From Clostridium rhizosphaerae (GTDB taxonomy: Bacteria; Bacillota; Clostridia; Clostridiales; Clostridiaceae): a stretch of 64,000 bases of DNA. Location: positions 682,001-746,000 of the forward strand of contig NZ_JAESWC010000002.1 in assembly GCF_016765585.1 (NCBI RefSeq). The letters run 5' to 3'. The position numbers and the translations under genes were made by a program. Within the stretch, counting starts at the first letter, position 1. Every line of letters starts with the position of its first letter. Below the pieces are notes generated by a model that was not told the DNA's origin, ran no database searches, and was given only the letters and a program-made list of their open reading frames with translations. Below, one piece after another: positions 34,301 to 43,500 of the stretch.

Positions 34301-35363
34301 AGGTTGGTCCTAATTTAACATTAGCATCATCAACTATAGCTTTGACATCAGCATCAGCAACAGGATTTGCTGCTTTATATCCATTTGCATTTGCATTATC
34401 TAATGCTATATAGTCACTAGCACTTGGTGTTGGAAAACTAACTGTACCATCCGCATGAACAGTCATCTTAGCATCAATAATTCCCTTACCGTTTGACTTA
34501 GCAATATAGATTGGCATGCCATTTGAAGAGGATGCATGCACTTCAGTATGTGAGTGACCACCGAAAACTGCACTAACTACACCGACTAATCCATTAGCTA
34601 TATCTTCTACTTTACCAGATATAGGTCCATTAGTGTTAGGAATATCTTTTCCATTAACATTGGTTACATCCTTATCAACATCGTTCCCCTCATGTATATC
34701 TGCAATAATAACATCAGCAAGATGATTATCTTTAATTTCTTTAGCAACTGAAGTGATTTCTGTAACTGGATTAGTAACATTATAGTTTCCAACCAAAGAT
34801 GGCATTACAATATTTGGTAAATCCGTGGTGATTGCACCGATTACCGCAATTCTAACTCCGTCTTTAGTAATAATCTTGTATGGGTCATAAACTCTCTTAT
34901 TTGTTCTCTTATCATATAAGTTAGAACATATTATTGAATAGTTTGCACCCTTCATTGTTATGTTGTTAATTGTATCTAGTCCACCCCAGTCAAATTCATG
35001 GTTACCTAAAGCAGTTACTTCCAAACCAATAATGTTCATTACTTGCTGAACTGGTATCCCTTGAAGTACATTTGACATTGGTGTTCCTTGATATAAGTCT
35101 CCTCCACCTATAATCAATGTTCTATCAGGATTGTTCTTTTTAATATTTTTTACATTTTGAGCCAAAACAGCTCCGACTGGAAGTTGAGCTGTATCAGTAG
35201 TTGTAAGCTGTCCATGAAAATCTGTTATTTCGACTATGTCGAAGACCTTATCTCCTGCAGCAGCTTTAACTTTGCTAAAACCACCAAGTCCTGTTAGATT
35301 AGATAAAGTTAATGCTAAAGTTAATGCTAAGCTTAGTGTTTTAAAACTTTTCCTTTTTAACAA
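31398..35363 (-). CDS. Sortase-anchored double 5'-nucleotidase/cyclic phosphodiesterase (YfkN-like)
   Basis: 1321 residues: signal peptide (1-35), a first calcineurin-like phosphoesterase with DFHGQ, GNHEFDWG and GGHSHTE motifs, a 5'-nucleotidase C-terminal domain (NNGGLRCDFSKGDITVG), then a second phosphoesterase (SDVHGAIYP, GNHEFNYG, GHTHTG) with its own C-terminal domain. The end carries a sortase signal LPKTG at 1282-1286, a membrane segment and a basic tail. It resembles the B. subtilis trifunctional wall enzyme YfkN and should release phosphate and nucleosides from extracellular nucleotides. No sortase gene is in the window. The start is TTG at 35363 with AAGGGGGG upstream. Confidence 0.93.
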   Translation of the reverse strand: MLKRKSFKTLSLALTLALTLSNLTGLGGFSKVKAAAGDKVFDIVEITDFHGQLTTTDTAQLPVGAVLAQNVKNIKKNNPDRTLIIGGGDLYQGTPMSNVLQGIPVQQVMNIIGLEVTALGNHEFDWGGLDTINNITMKGANYSIICSNLYDKRTNKRVYDPYKIITKDGVRIAVIGAITTDLPNIVMPSLVGNYNVTNPVTEITSVAKEIKDNHLADVIIADIHEGNDVDKDVTNVNGKDIPNTNGPISGKVEDIANGLVGVVSAVFGGHSHTEVHASSSNGMPIYIAKSNGKGIIDAKMTVHADGTVSFPTPSASDYIALDNANANGYKAANPVADADVKAIVDDANVKLGPTFSVVVGNISEDLNRTQVAKPYGESQLGNWASDVVKNSAKADIGVANNGGLRCDFSKGDITVGQVFNFAPFDNEINTVKVNYAQLKAILEQAVMDGGNGIQVSGIKFYYDPARPSSDRVYKITKEDGSPIFGTLTLAGPDYVLTGGDKFTAFTDPAVKATLVATHVLARDAFLADIRAKKTVSVVMDQRIVNAKSPVTTISIVGTSDVHGAIYPMDYNTGLAANVGLARVSTYMNGLRAANPNTMLIDNGDTIQGTPLVYYYNMIDQTTEYPMMKVMGAMGYDSWTLGNHEFNYGLTTLNRIIKDASKEGIDVLSANIYNTSDKTNFVKPYVTKNFTVSGKPVKVGVLGLTTKTVPSWEDPAHYAGLQFNDLVDEAKKWVPVLKNAEKCDYVIVSAHSGVASASDVIPENQVDAVAKQVSGIDAILAGHTHTGKTYSFTNPDGKVVTVVEPKNGDGIISQIDLNFDADGNLVNLLGFDVTLPTDTVADPAILALAKPYQDATLAYTNTVIGKATAAFEGTKQLTEPSTIMELVNKVQMDGAKAQLSIAAPLSLTAKVPQGDIKRQDIMGVYVFENFLFGVNMTGKQLKNWMEWSVRYYKQTTNPNDSIVKDPVLNIADYNLDQLFGATYDIDLTQPACTTDAKGLVTSGNRIKNLKVNGKLVKDTDVFKVAINNYRYNGGGGFMAAAGLTPGSAATIAATYYDSAKALGDDGQVRNMMFKYVQYNKTITPTNANNWKIYTTAVTQQVDQPQVVDNKDSASVVNAVKNTAAGSKVTVDITTNSKVSKDIFNAIKGQDKTIVFQRDGVTWTFNGKDITSDVTADIDLSLKTVSAELKNKEEAKIKAVVGKDVAIVPFSFNYDGPLPGTATVKVFIGKDWANKAVYINRYYADKNTYEIITDVTVDADGYITFTTNHCSDYFVMEKSAAPSLPKTGSPIDFAVMLDLGALIAVLGGALMVTGRRKRDNEAV

Positions 35364-35800
35364 TCAGGTTCCCCCCTTAATTAATTTTAATATCTGCACA
35401 AGAAGGCTAAGAATAGTATGGTATGCTGTTAGATGCTTGTCTACTTTTTATCCATACACCTCCTTACATTCAACTATCTTCCAATGCACGTTCAATTATA
35501 CAACTTTTTAAATTTTGTGTAAATATACAAAATTCTCATTATATAGTTAATTATTTTTAACATTCGTTAATTAACGTTTACATTTTTTTAAAAAAAGTTA
35601 ATACAATTAAATTTTCACTACTTTATCCGAATAATATACATATATGCTTTATCTATCATTCGTCCGTATACCGTTTACATTTTGTTAACAAAAAATAAAA
35701 TATACGTATGTATTTGAAACAAGACTATTACTTGTTCGAAAATTGTAGATTATTAGGTTAAAATATATTTTCGCAAATATATTTTATAATATCAAAAAAA
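35364..35800. other. Long leader and promoter region of the anchored nucleotidase
   Basis: About 440 bases without a normal gene. On the minus strand a near-perfect ribosome binding site (AAGGAGGTGT) precedes a five-codon ORF, ATG GAT AAA AAG TAG, at 35441-35455. GTATGG around that ATG can pair with CCATAC 31 bases downstream. The remainder is AT-rich with nothing I recognise. Confidence 0.45.
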
Positions 35801-35831
35801 ATAAAAACCCTGTAGGTTTTATCCTACAGGG
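35801..35831 (-). terminator. Terminator of the zinc-ribbon gene
   Basis: Perfect 9-bp arms (35808-35816 and 35823-35831) followed by a T run on the minus strand. Confidence 0.92.
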
Positions 35832-35846
35832 CACACAACGCTTAGA

Positions 35847-36017
35847 TTATCTTCTGAATCCTCTATTGTTGTTTCTTTCAGCTTTTCTAGCTCTTCTGCA
35901 ATCAGGGCATCTTTGTGGTTCGTTTTCGAATCCCTTTTCTTTGTAGAAAGCTTGCTCGCCTTCAGTAAATACGAATTCTTTTCCGCAATCTTTGCAATTT
36001 AAATTCTTATCTGCCAT
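35847..36017 (-). CDS. Small zinc-ribbon protein
   Basis: 56 residues, read directly from the sequence. It has a zinc ribbon, CKDCGKEF at residues 8-15 and CPDC at 37-40, the spacing of the probable zinc-ribbon (zf-trcl) family, and a basic tail rich in Arg and Asn. The ATG at 36017 has AAGGAGGA nine bases upstream and the gene ends at a strong terminator. Related small proteins are widespread in Firmicutes and probably bind nucleic acid; the role is unknown. It lies downstream of dbpA but with a 170-base gap. Confidence 0.88.
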   Translation of the reverse strand: MADKNLNCKDCGKEFVFTEGEQAFYKEKGFENEPQRCPDCRRARKAERNNNRGFRR

Positions 36018-36187
36018 TTCAACATTCCTCCTTATAAAAAATTTTAGATTTAAAAATTAGATAACAATGGATTCCTATAAAAGAGGAACTGTTGTTTCAA
36101 TTTAAATCTTGTAGTAAAAATCAACATAATTTTTACTACTTATTAATATTACCATGTTTCAAAATATTATTCAATAGTTATTTGAAA

Positions 36188-37627
36188 TTATTTAGCAGCT
36201 TTTTCTACTTTAATGCTCTTACCTTTTATAGTAGCGCTTTTCAGTCCTTCTAATACTAAATTACCCTTTCCATCTAAAATATCTACATAGGAATGGTTAT
36301 CCTGAATGTCTATAATACCGATATTATCTGGGCTTACCCCCTGAATGCTTGTGATTGCTCCAACAATATCTCCTGCTCTTAGCTTTTTCTTTTTTCCAGC
36401 ACCAATATAAAGCTTAGTTATTTCTTTATTTAGCTTAGCACCTTTATCGGCTTTTATCTGAGGCTTTTGTGAATTCTTTTCATCAAAGGATTTTTTAGCG
36501 TTATCCGCTTCATCTTCTGTTGGAATTTTGCCTCTTGGTATTTCATAAGCTAAATAATCTTCAATTTCTTTAAGATATCTGTTTTCTGCAGATATCTTAA
36601 AAGTTACTGCCTTCCCCTTCTTTCCTGCACGTCCCGTTCTTCCTATTCTATGCACATAGCTTTCTTTTTCTACTGGCACATCATAATTAACAATAAGTGA
36701 TAGGCTTTCAACATCAATTCCTCTAGCAGCAACATCTGTAGCTGCTAGAAATCTAAACTCTCCTTTCTTAAAACTGTTCATCACCTTTAGCCTGTCTTCC
36801 TGCATTAGTCCGCCATGGAGTCTTTCAACCTTCACGCCTGTATCCTGCAGCTTTTCATATACCTTATCTACATTTTCCTTTGTACTGCAAAATATAATGC
36901 AGCTGTCTGGGTTTTCTATATACATTATTCTCTTAAGAAGTTCAAACTTAAATTTCTCATCTACTTCATACAACACTTGTTCAATATTGTTTTTTGATTC
37001 ATTATCAGTTTCTATTTCGATTTTTTCTGGATTAATCATATACTTTTGACACAAGCTTTCAATTTCCTCTGGCATTGTTGCAGAAAACAGCATGGTAACT
37101 CTGTTTTTAGGAAGAAGCTTTATAATTTCCTCTACTTGATCAATAAAGCCCATATTAAGCATTTTATCAGCCTCGTCGATAACTAAGTATTTTATTTCCT
37201 CAACAGATAAATAGTTTCTGTCTATAAGATCTTTAGTTCTTCCAGGTGTGCCTACAACTACATGTACTCTTTGTTTAAGTTCTCTTACTTGAACTTCTAC
37301 AGGCTGTTTCCCAAATACAGCTGCGCATCTTATCCTTTTGAATCTCCCAAAGTTAGTTATGTCCTCTTTAACCTGTACACATAGTTCTCTCGTGGGTGTC
37401 AAAATAAGAGCTTTAGGGTTTTTAACCTCTAGATCTATGTTGCTGCAAATAGGGATTCCAAAAGCACCTGTTTTGCCGCTTCCTGTTTTGGATTTTACTA
37501 CTAGATCTTTATTTAAAAGTGCGAGAGCAATTACTTCCTCCTGGACTTTGGTTGGATTTTTAAAACCCAGTAAATTTAATGCCTTAAGAATTTCTTCACT
37601 TAAATTATAATCTTTAAAATCATTCAT
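36188..37627 (-). CDS. dbpA: DEAD-box RNA helicase DbpA
   Basis: 479 residues. All DEAD-box motifs are visible: a Q motif (PTKVQEEVI), SKTGSGKT, PTRELCVQ, TPGRTKDL, VIDEADKM, SAT, ATDVAARGID and HRIGRTGRAG. The C-terminal 75 residues (KLYIGAGKKKKLRAGDIVGAI...) are the DbpA-type RNA-binding domain, which docks on hairpin 92 of 23S rRNA, so the protein should act in large-subunit ribosome assembly as for DbpA/YxiN. The linker is charged. The ATG at 37627 is preceded by GAGG. Confidence 0.95.
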   Translation of the reverse strand: MNDFKDYNLSEEILKALNLLGFKNPTKVQEEVIALALLNKDLVVKSKTGSGKTGAFGIPICSNIDLEVKNPKALILTPTRELCVQVKEDITNFGRFKRIRCAAVFGKQPVEVQVRELKQRVHVVVGTPGRTKDLIDRNYLSVEEIKYLVIDEADKMLNMGFIDQVEEIIKLLPKNRVTMLFSATMPEEIESLCQKYMINPEKIEIETDNESKNNIEQVLYEVDEKFKFELLKRIMYIENPDSCIIFCSTKENVDKVYEKLQDTGVKVERLHGGLMQEDRLKVMNSFKKGEFRFLAATDVAARGIDVESLSLIVNYDVPVEKESYVHRIGRTGRAGKKGKAVTFKISAENRYLKEIEDYLAYEIPRGKIPTEDEADNAKKSFDEKNSQKPQIKADKGAKLNKEITKLYIGAGKKKKLRAGDIVGAITSIQGVSPDNIGIIDIQDNHSYVDILDGKGNLVLEGLKSATIKGKSIKVEKAAK

Positions 37628-37764
37628 TTTTTATACCTCATTAGTTTAGTCTTAATAATATAATTGACATTTATTAAATATAAATTCATATAAATCACAA
37701 TAACTCTCTTTTACGTTAACCACAACTATATTATTATAATAGTCTTTTGTTATTAAAGCAAAAT

Positions 37765-37815
37765 AATATGGGCTATAAAAGTATACTTATATAATTTACT
37801 TCTATAGTCCATATT
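37765..37815 (-). terminator. Possible terminator of the Ig-like protein gene
   Basis: 13-bp arms (37765-37777 and 37803-37815) with one non-Watson-Crick pair and a 25-base loop, seven bases after the stop. Confidence 0.5.
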
Positions 37816-37821
37816 ATAATC

Positions 37822-40503
37822 TTAATATAAGCTAGGCAATATAATAATTTGACAGCTGTCTACAAAACCTCCATCTTCTGTTTTAACAGTAATAGTGGTA
37901 ACTCCAAAGCGTTTTGCTGATATTACTAAAGTATTGTCTTTAGCTTTTATATCGGCTAAATTTGAATTATCTATAGTCCAAACCAAGTTTTTGTTTGTTG
38001 CATTTTCAGGATTTATATTAGCTATTAGCTTAGATGTCTGTTTACTTGTCATTATCAAAGAATGTTTATTAAGCTTAACTGACTTTACTGCTACGTTTTC
38101 TACTGGAACAGCTTCTACATTTACAACAGCTGATGCTGTATAACCGCCTTCATCAGTTGTAACTGTGATAGTTGCTGAACCGACTGTTTTTCCTGTCACC
38201 TTTCCATCTATATCTACATAAGCAACCTCAGTATTGCTGCTTGTAAATTTTACACCTTTGTTTTCAGCGTTTTCCGGAAGCACCTTTGCTATTAAGGTTT
38301 CGCTTTCATTTTGTTTTATGGTTAGTGCATTTTTATTAAGTTCAACTCCAGCTACTGGCACATAAGCTGTTACATTACATGTCGCAGTATATCCGCCATC
38401 TTCTGCTGCAGCTGTAATAATCGCTTTCCCTGCATTATTAAGCTTCACTAATCCGTTTGTAACAGTTGCTACATCTTGATTACTTGTTGTCCAAATTACT
38501 TTTTTATTTGAAGCATTATCCGGAGTAACTGTCGCTGATAAATTAAATTCACTTCCAACAGCTGCTTTAACTTCAGATTTATTTAAGCTTATACCCGTTA
38601 CTTTTATTTCTTGTACTATATTAGTACTTTGTCCAGCTGTAACTTTATACGTTCCTGGTAAATCTGTTTTCTTTTCTCCATTCTTACCATAAATACTTAT
38701 ACTATAATTTGCTCCTTCTTTAACTGCAATTTTTACTTTTTTATCTGTTTCAACCTGTGCAGTTCCTATTATGTCCTCACCATCGATAACTGCTGCTGCA
38801 TCTCCAGTTTCTGCTGTCACTGTTCCTTCTATAAATCCATAGCCAGAACTCATGGAAGTAACATATAGTGTATCAGCCTTACTGCTGTTTCCAGAAACTC
38901 TTGCTCTTATTCCCATTTGACCATCATTTGGAAGCTTAGTTGCCTTTGCAGTTACAGCTATTGGCGGAGTTCCATTTACTGTTGCATATGCATTTCCTGC
39001 AGACCATACTCCATCTTGTTTAATTGCACCTACTTGAGTTCCTCCATTTCTATAGTAAATTCCAAGCTGTGGATTAGTTACTGTTCCACCTATAATCACA
39101 GCAAAAGGTTCACTGCCATAAATATATATAGGAGCTAAAGTTAAAATAGGGCTTCCACTTGCAGGCGGGGTTGTTCCTCCACCTCCAGTTGCTGTACCAA
39201 AAGGTGCTCCATATGAACCTGCTGCATAATTATCAGTATTCCAAGAATCTACAGTTGGATTACTCCAAGGTGCTCCTTTATCAGGATCTGTCATTTCTTC
39301 TAAAGCCATAGGTGTAGGTGTTGCTATGCCTTTTGTATGACCACCATTTCCAAAACCAACATAGCTAATACTAGAATCAGAAAGCCAATTAACAATATTA
39401 ATAGAAAGTTGAGCTGCATTACCTGCACTTGTCCAGCCTGCATGAAGTGATTTTGTTGAGCCGTCCTTTTCATTTTTATATTTTGCTGTAGCATCTTCTA
39501 TAGGTGAAGAATCTCCTATGAAGGCAGCCCTTCCAGCACTTGGCTTTGATATAGCAACATATGCTCCTTCATTTTCTCCTCCAAAGTAAATTCCTTTGTC
39601 TACAGCACTTCCCCATTTTGCAGCCTTATCAGTGTTTGAAAGATAAACTATTCCCTTTGCTATATTAGGATTTGTTATAGCAAGAGTTGAACTTGCAGCC
39701 ATTAATACTGGAGAAACACCTTTTGTTAAGCCTTCTGTCTCACCTTCTGGCTTAACTCCTGTTGCGCCGCTTTTAAAATCAATTGCATTAAATCTAAAGC
39801 GCAGTCCAAAGTTTTCTGAAAGCCAGCCTTTGGTCCCATCTTTAGGATTTCTCATATCTCCATAAAGACCATCCATAATATATTGACTTCCATCAAATCT
39901 ATTGTATCCATTATAAACTTCAGTGCCGTCCCAAGTATTGCAATTTCTGTCCGCATTATAGTGATCACCTATAAAATAAATACCCTTACCTGAATCAACA
40001 AACTTTTTTAAAGCTTCTCTTTCTGAAAACCTTAATGGTCTGTTTGCTTCTGCAGTTACAAAAACATCTGCATCCTTTATGGCATCATAGGTTATTATCG
40101 CTTCATTTTTATCCGTTTGTGTTCCCTCTTCCTCAGCCTTCAAGCTTCTGTCATCGAAAAACCTTATTGCTCCATCCTTATCCTTATCAATTCCTCTATA
40201 TTCCCTTACAGTGTAGCCCTCTTTTACTAAAGCATCTGCAAAATCTGAAAAACCTCCATCTAATACCCAGTCTGCCTGACCAGCTGTATTTTGATGTGAA
40301 TTATCAAATAGAACCAGCTTACCGTTATTTTTAGATCCTTCTGCTGGTTTCTTTTCTGGAATTGTATTATTCCATTGATAAGGTGCTGCAGCTTCAGCAC
40401 TAGCTTGTATAGCTTTTGTAAAGGATAACCCGCTTAACTGTAGAATTACTAAAAATATTGATAGAACTATTGCATTTATCTTTTTAAAGTTCCTATTTTT
40501 CAT
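37822..40503 (-). CDS. Secreted protein with GATase-like N-terminal domain and BIG2 Ig-like domains
   Basis: 893 residues from the ATG at 40503 (AAGGAG at proper spacing; the codon at 40542 has none). A signal peptide (about 1-38) precedes a domain (45-370) with LVLFDNSHQ, DVFVTAEANRPL and GKGIYFIGDHYN, resembling DUF4350/class-I glutamine amidotransferase-like folds; I see no assured catalytic triad. A Gly/Thr/Pro linker, a beta-rich region and three bacterial Ig-like (BIG2) domains follow from about 635. The last Ig domain is paralogous to that ending the neighbouring giant nucleotidase. Likely exported and wall-associated; enzymatic role unknown. Confidence 0.82.
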   Translation of the reverse strand: MKNRNFKKINAIVLSIFLVILQLSGLSFTKAIQASAEAAAPYQWNNTIPEKKPAEGSKNNGKLVLFDNSHQNTAGQADWVLDGGFSDFADALVKEGYTVREYRGIDKDKDGAIRFFDDRSLKAEEEGTQTDKNEAIITYDAIKDADVFVTAEANRPLRFSEREALKKFVDSGKGIYFIGDHYNADRNCNTWDGTEVYNGYNRFDGSQYIMDGLYGDMRNPKDGTKGWLSENFGLRFRFNAIDFKSGATGVKPEGETEGLTKGVSPVLMAASSTLAITNPNIAKGIVYLSNTDKAAKWGSAVDKGIYFGGENEGAYVAISKPSAGRAAFIGDSSPIEDATAKYKNEKDGSTKSLHAGWTSAGNAAQLSINIVNWLSDSSISYVGFGNGGHTKGIATPTPMALEEMTDPDKGAPWSNPTVDSWNTDNYAAGSYGAPFGTATGGGGTTPPASGSPILTLAPIYIYGSEPFAVIIGGTVTNPQLGIYYRNGGTQVGAIKQDGVWSAGNAYATVNGTPPIAVTAKATKLPNDGQMGIRARVSGNSSKADTLYVTSMSSGYGFIEGTVTAETGDAAAVIDGEDIIGTAQVETDKKVKIAVKEGANYSISIYGKNGEKKTDLPGTYKVTAGQSTNIVQEIKVTGISLNKSEVKAAVGSEFNLSATVTPDNASNKKVIWTTSNQDVATVTNGLVKLNNAGKAIITAAAEDGGYTATCNVTAYVPVAGVELNKNALTIKQNESETLIAKVLPENAENKGVKFTSSNTEVAYVDIDGKVTGKTVGSATITVTTDEGGYTASAVVNVEAVPVENVAVKSVKLNKHSLIMTSKQTSKLIANINPENATNKNLVWTIDNSNLADIKAKDNTLVISAKRFGVTTITVKTEDGGFVDSCQIIILPSLY

Positions 40504-40535
40504 GTTTTTCTCCTTACATTTTATATTTTGTATAA

Positions 40536-40564
40536 AGAGCACAGCTTTTTTTAGGCTGTGCTCT
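40536..40564 (-). terminator. Terminator of the giant nucleotidase gene
   Basis: Perfect 10-bp arms (40536-40545 and 40555-40564), 13 bases beyond the stop. Confidence 0.85.
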
Positions 40565-40576
40565 ATAAACTTAAGT

Positions 40577-43500
40577 TTAGTTTACGAGTAAAGCTTCCGC
40601 TTGTGTTAAAGCTGTAAGCTTTCCTGCAAGGCTTGGAAGAACTATAATCTTACAACTATCAGTAAAGTTACCATCTACAGTTCTTACAGTTACAGTAGTT
40701 GTTCCAAAATGCACTGGTGTAATTGTAGCTGTATTTCCTATACCTTTTATTTGAGCAATACTATTATCTTGAATTGTCCAAATGACATCCTTAAAGGTCG
40801 CATTACTTGGATTTATCGCAGCTATAAGCTTACTTGTCTGACTGCTGGTCATTATAATAGAACTGCTATTTAACTTAACTGACTTAACTGCTACTTTCTG
40901 AACTTCTACATTTGCTTTTGCAGTGTATCCACCGTCTTCAGTTGTTGCTGTAATAATAGCTGTTCCAGGAAGAATTCCAGTTACCACACCATTATCATCA
41001 ACTGTTGCAATAGATTCATTGCTGCTCTTCCAAGCAACCTTCTTATTTGTCGCATTATCTGGATTAACAGAAGCAACTAAAGCAGCAGTAGTTCCTGTTT
41101 TTATTGTTATTAAAGTTTTATCAAGCTTAACTCCTGTTACTGGAACCACATTAGTCACTGGTGTAGCACTAATCTTCCAGTTATTGCTGTTAGTTGGAGA
41201 TATTGTTCCATTATCTTGAACATACTTGAACATCATATTTCTTACCTGTCCGTCATCTCCAAGAGCCTTAGCTGAGTCATAGTAGGTTGCAGCTGTGGTT
41301 GCAGCACTTCCTGGTATCAAGCCTGCTGCTGCCATGAAGCCGCCGCCGCCGTTGTATCTATAGTTATTGATAGCAACCTTAAATACATCTGTATCCTTAA
41401 CCAATTTTCCGTTGAACTTGAGATTCTTTATTCTGCTGCCTGATACTACTAGTCCTGTTGAGTCAGTTGTACAAGCTGGTTGTGATAAGTCTATATCATA
41501 GATTGCTCCATACAATTGATCAAGATTGTAATCAGCGATATTTAATACTGGATCCTTAACTATTGGATCACTTGCATTTGTTGTTTGTTTGTAATATCTT
41601 ACTGACCATTCCATCCAGTTTTTAAGCTGCTTTCCAGTCATGTTTACTCCAAAGAGGAAGTTTTCGTAAACATATACTCCCATGATATCCTGTCTCTTGA
41701 TATCACCCTGAGGAATTCTTGCTGAAGCACTTAATGGAGCTGCTATTGAAAGCTCTGATCCTGCTGCGCTAGTTTGAACCTTGTTTATAAGTTCCATGAT
41801 AGCAGTTGGTCCAGTTGTCTGTCCTGCGCCTGTGAATTCTCCAGTTGACTTTCCTATTACAGTATTTGTATATTCGAGCGTCTTATCTTGATATGGCTGA
41901 GCTACTGCAAGTATAGCTGGGTCTGCAACTAATGTATTATCTTTTGATGTATCTACATTCTTTGCATTTATTCCTGCTAAATTTCCATCTACGTCAATAC
42001 TAATGTCTATCTGGCTGAATATTCCATCACCATTCTTAGGTTCAACGATAGTTACATTCCTGCCATCAGGGTTAGTGTATGTGTAAGTTTTTCCTGCATG
42101 AGCATGACCTGCAAGAATGGCATCTATCCCTGAAACATTTTTAGCTATAAGATCTGCTTGATTTTCTGGAATTGTATCACTTGCACCACTTACTCCTGTA
42201 TGTGCGGCAACTATTACTACATCACACTTTTCTGTATTTCTCATTACTGGAACCCATTTCTGAGCTTCGGTTACTAGGTCGTTAAATTGTAATCCTGCAT
42301 AATGTGCTGGATCTTCCCAACTTGGTATTGTCTTAGTTGTTAAACCAAGCACACCAACTTTTAAAGTTTTCCCATTTATAGTGAATGTCTTTATGAAATA
42401 AGGATTTACGAAGTTTGAATTATCTGCAGTTTTATAAGTGTTTGCTGACAATACGCTAATATTATTTTTATAAGCATCAGCTATAACTCTGTTTAAGGTC
42501 TCTAAGCCATAGTTGAATTCATGGTTTCCAAGCGTCCATGAATCATAATGCATAGCACCCATAACCTTCATCATAGGATACTCAGCTGTTTTATCAATCA
42601 TATTATAGTAGTAAACAAGTGGAGTTCCCTGGATTGTATCTCCGTTGTCTATGAGCATTGTATTTGGATTTGCTGCTCTTAAGTTGTTCATATATGTGGA
42701 AATTCTAGCAAGACCAACATTTGCTGCTGCACCGGTATTGTAATCCATTGGATATATTGCTCCATGAAGATCTGATGTTCCTACTATTGAAATTGTTTCT
42801 GGCTTAGCTTGTGCTACAGGCGTAGTACTAATCTTCCAGTTATTGCTGTTAGTTGGAGATATTGTTCCGTTATCCTGAACGTATTTGAACATCATGTTTC
42901 TTACCTGTCCATCATCACCAAGAGCCTTAGCTGAATCATAGTAGGTTGCAGCTGTAGTTGCAGCACTTCCTGGTATCAAGCCTGCTGCTGCCATGAAGCC
43001 GCCGCCGCCGTTGTATCTGTAGTTATTTATAGCAACCTTGAAAGTATCTGTATCATTTACTAACTTACCGTTAACTCTAAGATTCTTTATTCTGTTGCCT
43101 GAAACTACTAACCCACTTGCATCAGCTGTGCATGCTGGTTGTGACAGGTCTATATCATAGGTTGCACCGTATAATTGGTCAAGGTTGTAATCAGCGATAT
43201 TTAGTACCGGATCCTTAACTATAGAATCGCCTGCACCAGCTGTCTGCTTATAATATCTTACTGACCACTCCATCCAATTTTTAAGCTGCTTTCCAGTCAT
43301 GTTTACTCCAAAGAGGAAGTTTTCGTAAACATATACTCCCATGATATCCTGTCTCTTGATATCACCCTGAGGAATTCTTGCTGAAGCACTCAGTGGAGCT
43401 GCTATTGAAAGCTCTGATCCTGCTGCGCTAGTTTGAACCTTATTTATAAGTTCCATGATAGCAGTTGGCCCAGTTGTCTGTCCTGCTCCTGTGAATTCTC

